This document shows positions 25,590 to 33,822 of a stretch of 40,954 bases of DNA, in pieces. Under the pieces are notes generated by a model that was given only the letters and a program-made list of their open reading frames with translations, was not told where the DNA came from and did not search any database. Where the stretch lies: NCBI RefSeq assembly GCF_003324565.1, contig NZ_QOLA01000038.1:1-40954 (forward strand), written 5' to 3'. This stretch comes from Streptomyces sp. SDr-06. Lineage in GTDB: Bacteria > Actinomycetota > Actinomycetes > Streptomycetales > Streptomycetaceae. Numbering within the stretch: the stretch's first letter is position 1; each line of letters opens with the position of its first letter. The translations under genes were made by a program, and so were the position numbers.

Positions 25590-27935
25590 TCACCCGGTCC
25601 AGGTCCAGTCCGCGACCTCGGGGAGGTCGGTGCCGTGCTCCCGGATCCAGGCGTGATGGCGGGTGCGGTTGTCGGCCATGGTCTGCCGGACGGCGACCGC
25701 CCGGGTGGCCAGGCCGGGAACGCGATCGATGACGTCCATGACCAGCCGGTACCGGTCGAGGTCGTTGCGGACGACCATGTCGAAGGGGGTCGTCGTGGTG
25801 CCGGATTCCTTGTAGCCGCGTACGTGCAGATGCGCGTGTCCGGCCCGGCGGTAGGCAAGGCGGTGGATCAGCCATGGGTAGCCGTGGTATGCGAAGATCA
25901 CCGGCTTGTCCCGGGTGAACAGCGCGTCGTACTCCAAGTCCGGCATCCCGTGCGGGTGTTCCTCCCGGGGCAGCAGCTTGGTCATGTCGACGACGTTGAC
26001 CACCCGGACCGCGAGGTCGGGCAGATGCCGCCGGAGCAGGGCCGCGGCGGCGAGCACCTCCTGGGTGGGCACGTCGCCGGCGCAGGCCAGGACCACGTCC
26101 GGTTCCCGGGTGCCGTCCTCGGTGCCGGCCCACTCCCAGATTCCGGCCCCGCGCGCACAGTGCGTGCGGGCTTCATCCAGCGAGAGCCAGTCGAAGCAGG
26201 ACTGTTTCCCGGCGACGATCACGTTGACGTAGTCCCGGCTGCGCAGGACATGGTCGGCCACCGAGAGCAGGGTGTTGGTGTCCGGCGGCAGATAGACGCG
26301 GACCACCTCCGGGCTCTTGTTGAGCACGTGGTCGACAAACCCGGGGTCCTGATGCGAGAACCCGTTGTGGTCCTGGCGCCATACGTGGGAGGTCAACAGA
26401 TAGTTGAGCGAGGGGATGGGGGCGCGCCAGGACAGTCGGCGGGAGGTCTTGAGCCACTTGATGTGCTGGTTGACCATCGAGTCGACGATGTGGACGAACG
26501 CCTCGTAGCAGGAGAAGAGACCGTGCCGGCCGGTGAGGTTGTAGCCCTCCAGCCAGCCCTGGCAGAGGTGTTCGGACAGAATCTCCATGACGCGGCCGTC
26601 CCGGGCGAGGTGCTCGTCGGTCTCCAGGGTCGCGGCCTGCCACGCCGTGCCCGTGACGCCGAACAGCGCTTCGAGGCGGTTGGAGGCGGTCTCGTCCGGG
26701 CCGACCACCCGGAAGTCCCGGCGCTGGGAGGTGTCGGCCGCGATCTGAGCCAGCAGGCCGCCCAGGACCCGGGTCGGCTCATGCAGAGTGACGCCCGGCT
26801 TGTCGGCCGGGACGGCGAAGTGTTCCAGGGGTGGGATGGGCAGTTCCCTGGTGAGACGACCTCCGTTCGCGTGCGGGTTGGCGCCCAGCCGAAGGTCGCC
26901 TTCCGGTACGCAGGCCAGCACCTGATCGGTGGGTCGGCCGTCGGTGTCGAAGAGCTCCTGCGGCCGGTAGGAACGCAGCCAGCTCTCCAACTGTCGCAGG
27001 TGTTCCGGGTTTTCGCGCACATGGGCGAGCGGCACCTGGTGGGAGTGCCAGGTCCCTTCGACGGGCACGCCGTCGACCTCGGCGGGTCCGGTCCAGCCCT
27101 TGGGGGTGCGCAGCACGATCACCGGCCACGCCGGACGCTGGCTGCCGCGCTTCTTGGCCTGCCCGATCCGCTCCAGGGCGTGGTCCATGGCGCGCGCCAT
27201 GCTCAGATGCACCCGGGCCGGGTCCGATCCGGTCACGTGGATGGGCTCATACCCATAGCCCGTGAGCAGCGCGTCGAGCTCGGCCTGTGGGATACGGGAC
27301 AGGACCGTCGGGTTGGCAATCTTGTAGCCGTTGAGATGGAGGATCGGAAGGACCGCGCCGTCGTGCACGGGGTCGAGGAACTTGTTGGAGTGCCAGGAGG
27401 TGGCGAGCGGCCCGGTTTCGGCCTCTCCGTCGCCGATCACGCAAGCGACCAAAAGACCTGGGTTGTCGAAGGCGGCCCCGTAGGCGTGCGCGAGGGAGTA
27501 ACCGAGTTCGCCGCCCTCGTGGATCGAGCCGGGCGTCTCGGGCGCGACGTGGCTGGGAACGCCACCGGGAAAGGAGAACTGCCGAAACAGGCGCTCCATG
27601 CCTGCCGCGTCCCGGCTCACGTCCGGATAGATCTGTGAATAGGTGCCGTCCAGCCAGGAGTTGGCGAGCACGGCTGGCCCTCCGTGCCCTGGACCCCAGA
27701 CGCACAGGGCGTCCACACCGCGGTCCTTGATCACCCTGTTGAGATGGGTGTGAACCAGGTTCAGGCCGGGCGAGGTGCCCCAATGGCCCAGCAGCCGGGG
27801 CTTGATGTGTTCGGGGCGCAGCGGCTCGGCCAGCAGCGGGTTGCCCATCAGGTAGATCTGGCCCGCGGCCAGGTAGTTGGCCGCCCGCCAGTGGAGATCC
27901 AGGGCTGCCAGGTCGAGCTGCCGGTCCTTCGTCAC
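25590..27935 (-). CDS. xfp: Xylulose-5-phosphate/fructose-6-phosphate phosphoketolase
   Basis: The 781-residue product starts at GTG 27935 with GGAGGAG upstream, close to the family's usual length. This TPP enzyme splits xylulose 5-phosphate or fructose 6-phosphate with phosphate, giving acetyl phosphate and a shorter sugar phosphate. Seen: LLGHWGTSPGLNLVHTHLNR, WGPGHGGPAVLANSWLDG, the TPP/metal segment CVIGDGEAETGPLATSWHSN and the later HQDPGFVDHVLNK. The gene sits between two universal stress protein genes in one direction. This suggests stress-linked production of acetyl phosphate when respiration is limited. Confidence 0.96.
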   Translation of the reverse strand: MTKDRQLDLAALDLHWRAANYLAAGQIYLMGNPLLAEPLRPEHIKPRLLGHWGTSPGLNLVHTHLNRVIKDRGVDALCVWGPGHGGPAVLANSWLDGTYSQIYPDVSRDAAGMERLFRQFSFPGGVPSHVAPETPGSIHEGGELGYSLAHAYGAAFDNPGLLVACVIGDGEAETGPLATSWHSNKFLDPVHDGAVLPILHLNGYKIANPTVLSRIPQAELDALLTGYGYEPIHVTGSDPARVHLSMARAMDHALERIGQAKKRGSQRPAWPVIVLRTPKGWTGPAEVDGVPVEGTWHSHQVPLAHVRENPEHLRQLESWLRSYRPQELFDTDGRPTDQVLACVPEGDLRLGANPHANGGRLTRELPIPPLEHFAVPADKPGVTLHEPTRVLGGLLAQIAADTSQRRDFRVVGPDETASNRLEALFGVTGTAWQAATLETDEHLARDGRVMEILSEHLCQGWLEGYNLTGRHGLFSCYEAFVHIVDSMVNQHIKWLKTSRRLSWRAPIPSLNYLLTSHVWRQDHNGFSHQDPGFVDHVLNKSPEVVRVYLPPDTNTLLSVADHVLRSRDYVNVIVAGKQSCFDWLSLDEARTHCARGAGIWEWAGTEDGTREPDVVLACAGDVPTQEVLAAAALLRRHLPDLAVRVVNVVDMTKLLPREEHPHGMPDLEYDALFTRDKPVIFAYHGYPWLIHRLAYRRAGHAHLHVRGYKESGTTTTPFDMVVRNDLDRYRLVMDVIDRVPGLATRAVAVRQTMADNRTRHHAWIREHGTDLPEVADWTWTG

Positions 27936-28008
27936 AGTGACTCCTCCGGGTTGAGATGGTGCGTCGGTCGGTTCAGGTACCTCGCGCCGGTGACGCGCGT
28001 ACCAGCTG

Positions 28009-28878
28009 TCAGGGGTGTGGAACCACCGCCACCGGGCATGCCGCGTGGTGGAGCACTGCGTGGTTGACGGTGCCGAGTTGTATGCCCAGGTGGCTCCTGC
28101 GCCGGCGGGCCCCGACCACGAGCAGATCGGCCGTGAGTGCCGCGTCCAAGAGTGCCGCGCGTGCATGACCCTCGACGATCTCCGGTCGCACCTCGACCGC
28201 GCCTTTCACCCGAGCGGCGGGCATGAGGGCCGCGCGCAGCACTTCCTCCGCCAGTGCCCGGTGCCGTGCGGCGTCCGCCCGGTGGTCCGGGTGATCCGGG
28301 ACCTCCCGAGCCGGGCAGCGCCAGGCGTGCACCGCGGTCAGGCGGGCGCCATGCAGCCGGGCCTCCCGGAGCGCGAACTCGACGGCGTGACCCGCCTGTT
28401 TGGCCGTGTCGATACCGACGACCATGCGCCGGAAGGCATGCCGGATGCACTGTTCCTCCCCGCGCACGACGATCACCGGCGATTCGGCCCGGGCGGCGAC
28501 TGCGAGTCCGACCGATCCCAGGGGAAGTCCGGCCAGGCCACCCGCTCCCCTGCCGCCCACCACGACCATGCAAGCCTCACGGCTCATCCTGGTCAGTACG
28601 GCGGCCGGATCCTCGGTGACCAGCTCCCCATAGGTCTTGACGGCCGTGGCACGACGGTTGGCGCGTTCGACGGCGGACCCGACGACATTCTCGGCGTACA
28701 CCCGAAGAGCGCTCCGGTTGGCGCCGAACGACGGACCGTACCCCTCGTACCACCCCCAGGCCTGGGAATGGACAACGGACAGGGCCAGACCGTGTACAGC
28801 TGCCTCATCCACCGCCCAGTCAAGTGCTCGCAGACTCTGCTCGGAACCGTCAACTCCCACGATCACCGGCTTGTCCAT
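28009..28878 (-). CDS. Universal stress protein, tandem UspA domains
   Basis: The 289-residue product is from ATG 28878, with GGAGG nine bases upstream. The first Usp domain begins PVIVGVDGSEQSLRALDWAV and has the ATP motif GGRGAGGLAGLPLGSV. The second begins RRMVVGIDTAKQAGHAVEFA and ends LVVGARRRRSHLGIQLGTVN. First gene of the Usp, phosphoketolase, Usp run. Two palindromic boxes (28956-28969 and 28976-28989) lie 78-111 bases upstream, between it and the divergent hydrogenase maturation protease gene. Confidence 0.94.
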   Translation of the reverse strand: MDKPVIVGVDGSEQSLRALDWAVDEAAVHGLALSVVHSQAWGWYEGYGPSFGANRSALRVYAENVVGSAVERANRRATAVKTYGELVTEDPAAVLTRMSREACMVVVGGRGAGGLAGLPLGSVGLAVAARAESPVIVVRGEEQCIRHAFRRMVVGIDTAKQAGHAVEFALREARLHGARLTAVHAWRCPAREVPDHPDHRADAARHRALAEEVLRAALMPAARVKGAVEVRPEIVEGHARAALLDAALTADLLVVGARRRRSHLGIQLGTVNHAVLHHAACPVAVVPHP

Positions 28879-28955
28879 GGTCTGGCACCTCCTTCACGGC
28901 GCGCCCCAGCGGGGCGCCGTACCGGACGTTTCCACCATCGGCCCCCCACGGGGAG

Positions 28956-28969
28956 GGGCGAACCGGCCC
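28956..28969. promoter_or_regulatory. DevR-box-like palindrome, site 1 of a pair
   Basis: GGGCGAACCGGCCC; its reverse complement matches 13 of 14 bases of the second site upstream of hypF (36294-36307). It is 20 bases (two helical turns) from the next box. It sits in the divergent promoter region of the Usp and hydrogenase protease genes. Confidence 0.5.
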
Positions 28970-28975
28970 CAGAGT

Positions 28976-28989
28976 GGGACGTTCGGCCC
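28976..28989. promoter_or_regulatory. DevR-box-like palindrome, site 2 of a pair
   Basis: GGGACGTTCGGCCC: left half GGGAC, 4-base centre, right half GGCCC. This is the 5-4-5 layout of the mycobacterial DevR box (GGGAC-N4-GTCCC). It lies 60 bases upstream of the ATG at 29049 and 98 upstream of the Usp start at 28878. Confidence 0.6.
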
Positions 28990-29048
28990 ATGCCGCTCAC
29001 CGTCCGCCTTCCACAAGGTGGAGGGACCCGTTGACGGAAGGAGGCGTG

Positions 29049-29546
29049 ATGACCATTCGTACGCGCATAGCCGTCATCGGAGTCGGCAACGACTTCCGGC
29101 GCGACGACGGTGTGGGCTGGGCGGTGATCGACCGGTTGAGGGAGCGCGCCGCGGCCCGGCCGCTTCCCGCCGGCACTGTCCTGGCCACCCGTGACGGGGA
29201 CCCGGTGCGCCTGATCAACCTGTGGGAGGGCGCCGACCTCGCGGTTGTCGTGGATGCAGCGCACGCGCACCCCGCACGCCCCGGCCATGTACACCACCTG
29301 GAGCTGGACGCTCGGAGGCTGCAGACCCCCGCGACCAGTTCGCACGGCCTCGGCCTCGGCGAGGCCGTCGAGCTCGCCCGGGTGCTCGGCAGACTGCCCG
29401 GGCGGCTCGTCGTCTACGCAGTAGAGGGCGCGGACAGTTCCCTCGGCACCGGCCTTTCGGAAGCGGTCGGGGAAGTGGTCCAACGGCTCGCCGAGGAGGT
29501 CGAGGCCGAGATCACCCGGCACCGCGACGCCGCCGCCCGCAGCTGA
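29049..29546 (+). CDS. [NiFe] hydrogenase maturation protease (HyaD/HycI family)
   Basis: The 165-residue product is from ATG 29049, with GGAAGGAGG upstream. The family clips the C-terminal tail of the hydrogenase large subunit after nickel insertion. Seen: VIGVGNDFRRDDGVGWAVID (the GN-x4-DD/E motif), LAVVVDAAHA (second metal-ligand Asp) and SSHGLGLGEAVELARVLG (His ligand). All three metal-binding positions are present. No hydrogenase structural gene is in the window. The other maturation genes here are hypF and a broken hypC. Confidence 0.9.
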   Translation: MTIRTRIAVIGVGNDFRRDDGVGWAVIDRLRERAAARPLPAGTVLATRDGDPVRLINLWEGADLAVVVDAAHAHPARPGHVHHLELDARRLQTPATSSHGLGLGEAVELARVLGRLPGRLVVYAVEGADSSLGTGLSEAVGEVVQRLAEEVEAEITRHRDAAARS

Positions 29547-29979
29547 GTTGAGCGGCACGCCGCGAGAAGGCGCCAGGCGAATTCCCACCCGACGCGGCGT
29601 CCTGTGCCGCGGGCCCGGCGGAACCGTTCGGCCCGAACGGGCGTTCCCGCTGTCCGTCCGCCAACCGCGCCGACCGGGGGCACCACCATGGACAAGGGGC
29701 TTTCCTGCGAGCGGCCGGCTCCGCCCACGCCACCTTGCCTCCCCCGCGGTCCAGGGGCTGCCTGCCCCTCTGGGGCGCAGAAAGGGCCGATCGGTCCCAG
29801 CCCTGCCCCCGGGGACCGCTGGCCAACTGACGGTGCGGCAAACCGAGCCGCCACGAGACCGCGCCCTCATCGATAGTGCGTATCGGTCAGCTTGCTGCGC
29901 TCTCGGCGTACGACAGACGTCTGGTCACTACCGTGGAGAGGAGGGAGCGGCTGTCCAGGGGATCCGTGCGGAGGCACCG
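29547..29979. promoter_or_regulatory. Kinase upstream region with DevR-box-like sites
   Basis: This 433-base stretch holds no convincing gene. The best box is GGGCCGATCGGTCC (29784-29797), 182 bases before the kinase ATG. Weaker matches are GAACCGTTCGGCCC (29621-29634) and GGGACCGCTGGCCA (29812-29825). The kinase frame stays open through here, but the sequence is low-complexity and unlike the family. Confidence 0.5.
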
Positions 29980-31689
29980 ATGAGTGGGGACGCGCGACGG
30001 GGGCCGGGGCAGCTGCCACAGCTGCGCCTTGACCAGCTGCTCGAAGAACTGCAGACGCGTGTCGACGCCGTGCGGGGAACCCGTGACCGTCTCCACACCT
30101 TGTTGGAGGCGGTGCTCTCCGTCGGGCGGCAGCTGGACCTCCCCCAGGTGCTACGGCGCGTCGTCGAGACCGCCGTGGTGCTGGTGGACGCCGAGTACGG
30201 GGCGCTCGGGGTCGTCGGCCAGGGCGACAAGCTCTCACAGTTCCTGCCGGTAGGCATCGCCGACGATCTGCGGGCCGAAATCGGTGACCTCCCGACGGGC
30301 CACGGGCTGCTCGGCGAGCTGATCCGGCACCCGGAGCCGCTGCGGCTGGCCGAACTCTCGGAGCACCCGGCCTCCTCCGGCTTCCCACCCCATCATCCGC
30401 CCATGCGCTCCTTCCTCGGCGTTCCCATACGCGTGCGGGGCGAGGTCTTCGGCAATCTGTACATGACCGAGAAACGTGGCGGAGCCCAGTTCGACGACGA
30501 GGACGAGTCCGTACTCGCCACCCTCGCGGTGGCTGCCGGCGTCGCCATCGAGAACGCCAGGCTGTACGAGGAGGCACGGCTGCGCGAGGTGTGGCTGGAA
30601 GCCAGTGCCGAATTCACCGCCGGCCTGCTGTCCGGGATGCCCGAGGCCCGGGTTCTGGAAACCATGGTCGACCGCGCGCGGCAGATCACCTCGGCCGACC
30701 TGGGTGTCGTCGATCTCGTTGTGGAGGGTTCGGCGGGCCTGCGCGGTGCGCTGGCCCTGGGCCTCGGGGCAGAGGCTCACCGCGGACGCCTCGTCCCCGT
30801 CGAGGGCACGCTGGCCGGCTCAGCCCTGCAGGCCGCCGGTCTCGTGGCGACCCCGGACGTGTCGACAGATCCGCGCATCACGTACGAGCCGACACGATGG
30901 GCTGGACTGGGTCCCGCGGTGGCGGTTCCGATGGGCGCCCGGGGCGTCCTGGTACTGGCACGCCAGGCCGGCCGGTCCGTGTTCAACGAGACGGAGACGG
31001 CGCCACTGCCGGGGTTCGCCGGTCAGGCGGCGCTTGCCCTGGAACTCGCGGAGCGCCGCCGGGTCGCCGAACAGGTCACCCTGCTGGAGGACCGGGACCG
31101 CATCGCGCGAGACCTGCACGATCTAGCCATCCAGCGGCTGTTCGCGACCGGAATGACGCTGCAGAGTGCGCAGCGTTTCGTCGAGCATCCGCAGGCGGAG
31201 GAGCGCCTGCACCGGGCGGTGGACGATCTGGACGAGACCATCAAGATCATCCGCTCGACCATATTCGGGCTCCGCGCCCATGAACTCCACGCACCCGGCT
31301 CGGGCCTGCGCGCCAGGGCGGCACGGTCCGTGGAGGAGGCGGTACCAGCCCTCGGCTTCACTCCGGCCCTGCGGATGGAGGGCCTGCTGGATACGGATGT
31401 GCCGCGGGCGGTCGCGGACGAAGCGCTGGCGGTCCTGAGCGAGGCCCTGTCCAACGTGGCACGCCACGCCCAGGCCACGCGGACCGAGGTGGCCCTGGTC
31501 GTACGCAAGGAGCATCTGACGGTGACCGTCTCCGACAACGGGGTGGGGTGCGTCGCGGACGGCCGGCGTAGCGGGCTGCGCAATCTGGAGGAGCGGGCCG
31601 CGCGGCTCGCAGGCGACCTCAGCGTCGGCCGAGGCCCCGAAGAGGGCACACATCTGGAGTGGACGGTCCCGCTGCGCGGCCTGAAGTGA
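29980..31689 (+). CDS. GAF-GAF sensor histidine kinase, DevS/DosS/OsdK-like
   Basis: The 569-residue soluble kinase is from ATG 29980, with GGAGG just upstream. GAF-1 (about 55-195) contains GFPPHHPPMRSFLGVPIRVR; His139 aligns with the proximal haem ligand His149 of M. tuberculosis DosS. GAF-2 spans about 225-355. The HisKA_3 box DRDRIARDLHDLAIQRLFAT has phospho-acceptor His380. The HATPase has EALSNVARHA, SDNGVG and SGLRNLEERA. This is a probable oxygen/NO/CO or redox sensor. Its adjacent regulator gene (convergent, overlapping by 71 bases) is broken. The intact partner is likely the regulator at 37378. Confidence 0.95.
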   Translation: MSGDARRGPGQLPQLRLDQLLEELQTRVDAVRGTRDRLHTLLEAVLSVGRQLDLPQVLRRVVETAVVLVDAEYGALGVVGQGDKLSQFLPVGIADDLRAEIGDLPTGHGLLGELIRHPEPLRLAELSEHPASSGFPPHHPPMRSFLGVPIRVRGEVFGNLYMTEKRGGAQFDDEDESVLATLAVAAGVAIENARLYEEARLREVWLEASAEFTAGLLSGMPEARVLETMVDRARQITSADLGVVDLVVEGSAGLRGALALGLGAEAHRGRLVPVEGTLAGSALQAAGLVATPDVSTDPRITYEPTRWAGLGPAVAVPMGARGVLVLARQAGRSVFNETETAPLPGFAGQAALALELAERRRVAEQVTLLEDRDRIARDLHDLAIQRLFATGMTLQSAQRFVEHPQAEERLHRAVDDLDETIKIIRSTIFGLRAHELHAPGSGLRARAARSVEEAVPALGFTPALRMEGLLDTDVPRAVADEALAVLSEALSNVARHAQATRTEVALVVRKEHLTVTVSDNGVGCVADGRRSGLRNLEERAARLAGDLSVGRGPEEGTHLEWTVPLRGLK

Positions 31690-32180
31690 AAGAGTCCTCG
31701 TGCGGATGCGGCTGCAGCGCCAGCACCGCCGCCTGAATACGCCGTTCCACACCGAGTTTGGCCAGCACCCGCGAGATGTGGCTCTTCACCGTCTGCTCTT
31801 GAGAGATACAGCGCCTTGCCGATCTGACGGTTGGTCAGCCCTTCCCCGATCAACGCCACGATCTCGGCTGCACACGGAGTCAAGCGCGACAGCGCCGAGT
31901 CCTCGGCTTCCTCCGGCCCCTCATCGTCGTGGCGCAGGTTTCGCAGGAGGCGCGCGGGGGTGTCCGGGTCGAGCAGGGATCGGCCCGAGGCGACGGTCCG
32001 TACCGCGCCGAGCAGATCGGCCCCGTTGATGAGTTTGAGGACATAGCCGGACGCACCCGCCAAGACCGCGTCCAGTAGCGCGTCGTCGTCGAACGAGGTC
32101 AGCATCAGGCATTCCAGGCCAGGCTGCCGAGAGCGCAGCTCCCGGCAGGTGCTGATGCCGTCGCCGTCCGGCAGGCGCAC
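31619..32180 (-). pseudogene. DevR-like LuxR response regulator, C-terminal part, two frameshifts
   Basis: After the in-frame CBS fusion ends, the next frame (from about 32180) gives RLPDGDGISTCRELRSRQPG, LMLTSFDDDALLDAVLAG and SGYVLKLINGADLLGAVRTV. It then gives the start of a LuxR HTH (CAAEIVALIGEGLTNRQIGK, ALYLS). One extra A at about 31800 shifts the frame. The rest (EQTVKSHISRVLAKLGVERR IQAAVLAL) lies in the third frame and runs to TGA at 31619, inside the kinase gene. It is closely related to the intact regulator at 37378-38064. Confidence 0.8.
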
Positions 32181-32674
32181 TCCAGAACGGCAACGTCGGG
32201 CCGCAGCGCCGGCGCCCGGGCCAGAGCCCGGTCCACGGTGCCCACCTCCCCCACTACGACGATGTCCGGTTCGGCGTCCAGCAGATCGTGCAATCCGCGC
32301 CGGACCAGCTCGTGGTCGTCCAAAGCCATCAGCCGCGCGGCCTGGGCCAGCGTCAAGTCCTCATGGGCGGTGAGCGCGGGGCTGCTCGTCAGCTCCTGCG
32401 CGGTCGAGGCCCCGGCCTTGGCAAGGTCCGCCGGATGCCGTGTCCGCCCGGACCCCATCGAGGCCAGACCCTGGGACTCCTCCTTCAGCAGCAGGTCTGC
32501 CTCGGACACCACGCCGACGACACGGCGCTCCGCGTCCACCACCGGCATGGCGCTGACCTGCCAGCGCGCCATGGTTTCAACGATCTCCTTGAACCGCGCG
32601 GTGCGCAGCACGGCGACCACACGGCGGGTCATGACATCGCTCACGAAGCAGGCGACAGATCGTTCACGGCGCAT
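32105..32674 (-). CDS. CBS-domain protein fused in frame to a truncated receiver domain
   Basis: The 189-residue frame starts at ATG 32674, five bases after the cNMP-binding gene. Residues 11-65 are a complete CBS motif (VSDVMTRRVVAVLRTARFKE; VSAMPVVDAERRVVGVVSEA). The second CBS starts at about 93 but stops at LAQAARLM (116). It runs straight into ALDDHELVRRGLHDLLDAEP, the start of a DevR-like receiver. At the phospho-acceptor position the frame reads VAVLE (Glu165) and is lost; restoring one C would give VLDVRLPD. The readable frame then ends in unrelated sequence. A deletion joining two neighbouring genes is the simplest explanation. Confidence 0.75.
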   Translation of the reverse strand: MRRERSVACFVSDVMTRRVVAVLRTARFKEIVETMARWQVSAMPVVDAERRVVGVVSEADLLLKEESQGLASMGSGRTRHPADLAKAGASTAQELTSSPALTAHEDLTLAQAARLMALDDHELVRRGLHDLLDAEPDIVVVGEVGTVDRALARAPALRPDVAVLECACRTATASAPAGSCALGSLAWNA

Positions 32675-32678
32675 CCCT

Positions 32679-33146
32679 TCAGCGCAGCGGCAAGGTGTTG
32701 CCGCTTCCGTACGGTCCGTACAGGTCGAGCAGGCGGATCCTGGTGGCCCGCAGCCGGTGACCGACGGTCTCGACGACACGGCGGGCCAGGCTCTGGCCCA
32801 GTGCCGGGTCGGCGTCGCACAGGGCATCCACCACCGCGGCGTCGAATTCCAGCGCTCGGACATCGCCGGCCGCCTGCGCCCCCAACTGCCAGGTGCGCGG
32901 CGGGAACATCCACGACCAGCCCAGCAGATCGCCCGGCCGCAGATGGTCGATCACGGCCGCTTTGCGGCCCGGCACATGGATGTCGAGGTGGACGCTTCCC
33001 GACTGGATGATCCAGAACCGGTCGGCGTGGCTGCCCTGCGAGAAGATCCGCGTGCCCGCCGGGAAGGTCACTTCCCTGGCCAGCGCCAGCAGCCGTTCAC
33101 GGCTTTCCGAGGGCAACGTGTCCAGTAGCCGATTTGTCCCGATCAT
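32679..33146 (-). CDS. Cyclic nucleotide-binding domain protein without DNA-binding domain
   Basis: The 155-residue product is from ATG 33146, with GGAGG five bases upstream. The CRP-like cNMP fold is clear: LDTLPSESRERLLALAREVT, FPAGTRIFSQGSHADRFWII, QSGSVHLDIHVPGRKAAVID and HLRPGDLLGWSWMFPP. A dimer helix follows, but the protein ends at LYGPYGSGNTLPLR with no helix-turn-helix. It may act by protein contact. A box (33235-33248) and an inverted repeat (33195-33213) lie upstream. The CBS gene follows directly, so both are probably one transcript. Confidence 0.88.
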   Translation of the reverse strand: MIGTNRLLDTLPSESRERLLALAREVTFPAGTRIFSQGSHADRFWIIQSGSVHLDIHVPGRKAAVIDHLRPGDLLGWSWMFPPRTWQLGAQAAGDVRALEFDAAVVDALCDADPALGQSLARRVVETVGHRLRATRIRLLDLYGPYGSGNTLPLR

Positions 33147-33194
33147 GGCGGCCTCCGTCCCTGAGGTCCCGTGCCGTCGCACGCATGCCCTCGT

Positions 33195-33213
33195 CGCACA
33201 CTCTCAGTGTGCG
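33195..33213. promoter_or_regulatory. Inverted repeat upstream of the cNMP-binding gene
   Basis: CGCACACTCTCAGTGTGCG is a perfect 8-base inverted repeat with a 3-base centre, 49 bases upstream of ATG 33146. It could be an operator or a short 5'-UTR hairpin. Confidence 0.5.
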
Positions 33214-33234
33214 CCTTCACGATGAGCGGGGGCA

Positions 33235-33248
33235 GGGCCGACCGGTCC
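33235..33248. promoter_or_regulatory. DevR-box-like palindrome upstream of the cNMP-binding gene
   Basis: GGGCCGACCGGTCC, 13 of 14 bases identical to the site at 29784-29797, lies 88 bases upstream of ATG 33146. A weaker second copy (GTGCCGAAAGGGTC) starts 21 bases further on. Confidence 0.55.
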
Positions 33249-33540
33249 CGGCCCCGTGCCGAAAGGGTCCTGTTCTCGTACGCCCCGGCCACGCAGGGGC
33301 GGGCTGCCGCTGGGTCACGGGCGAACCCAACGACCGGCGCCGATGCGGAGTCCGGCCCGTATGCCTGGCCCGTACAGGACCCTTCTGGCCGCGACCGGAG
33401 CCTTGAGGTCGATTACGCCCGGAGGCAGCCTGGAGCCACCATAAACACCCGTTCCGGACCGTCGGCGCCCCCGCTGTCTCCAGCAATGGCGTCTGGCACT
33501 CCACGGCTCGATGCCGGCACGGAAGCCGACCCGGCCCCCC
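33249..33540. other. Region between hypC remnant and the cNMP-binding gene
   Basis: About 290 bases with no supported gene, between a weak second box (33256-33269) and the end of the broken hypC. I see nothing else. Confidence 0.35.
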
Positions 33541-33817
33541 TCAGGTGCGGCCCCCGCGACCGCCGGGCAGCGGTTCGCCGAGCGCGCCCTTCGCTGCTTC
33601 GTCCATCGCCCGCAGCACGGCCGGCGTCCTCGTCGCCTCCACCCCGTCAATCTCCGTAATGGCGAACCCGACGTGCGATCACGTACGTTCCGACGGCGGC
33701 TCGCGGAGTGTGGGCGAGACGGACCTCGCGGAGCACTCCACCGAAGTCGACCGTCGCCATCAGCAGTCCGGTCTCCTCGTGGGTCTCGGTGATCCAGCCG
33801 GGTATGCCCAGACACAC
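33541..33817 (-). pseudogene. hypC: hypC, frameshifted
   Basis: HypC chaperones hydrogenase maturation and carries the iron-cyanide-CO unit with HypD; its Cys2 is essential. The GTG at 33817 gives VCLGIPGWITETHEETG, with Cys2 kept and AAGGAG eight bases upstream. MATVDFGGVLREVRLAHTP and VGTYVIA follow. The frame then breaks at about 33690. It resumes as HVGFAITEIDGVEATRTPAV, ending PGGRGGRT and TGA 33541. One or two bases would restore it. The gene begins six bases after the hypF stop, in operon order hypF-hypC. hypD is not seen. Confidence 0.8.
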
Positions 33818-33822
33818 GGGCT

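Noticed and set aside
25383..27638. 751-codon plus-strand open frame
   Set aside because: It is antisense to the phosphoketolase gene, which matches its family along its whole length. The open frame is a codon-bias shadow.
29548..29979. N-terminal extension of the GAF kinase
   Set aside because: The frame is open but unlike the family, and a good ribosome binding site precedes ATG 29980.
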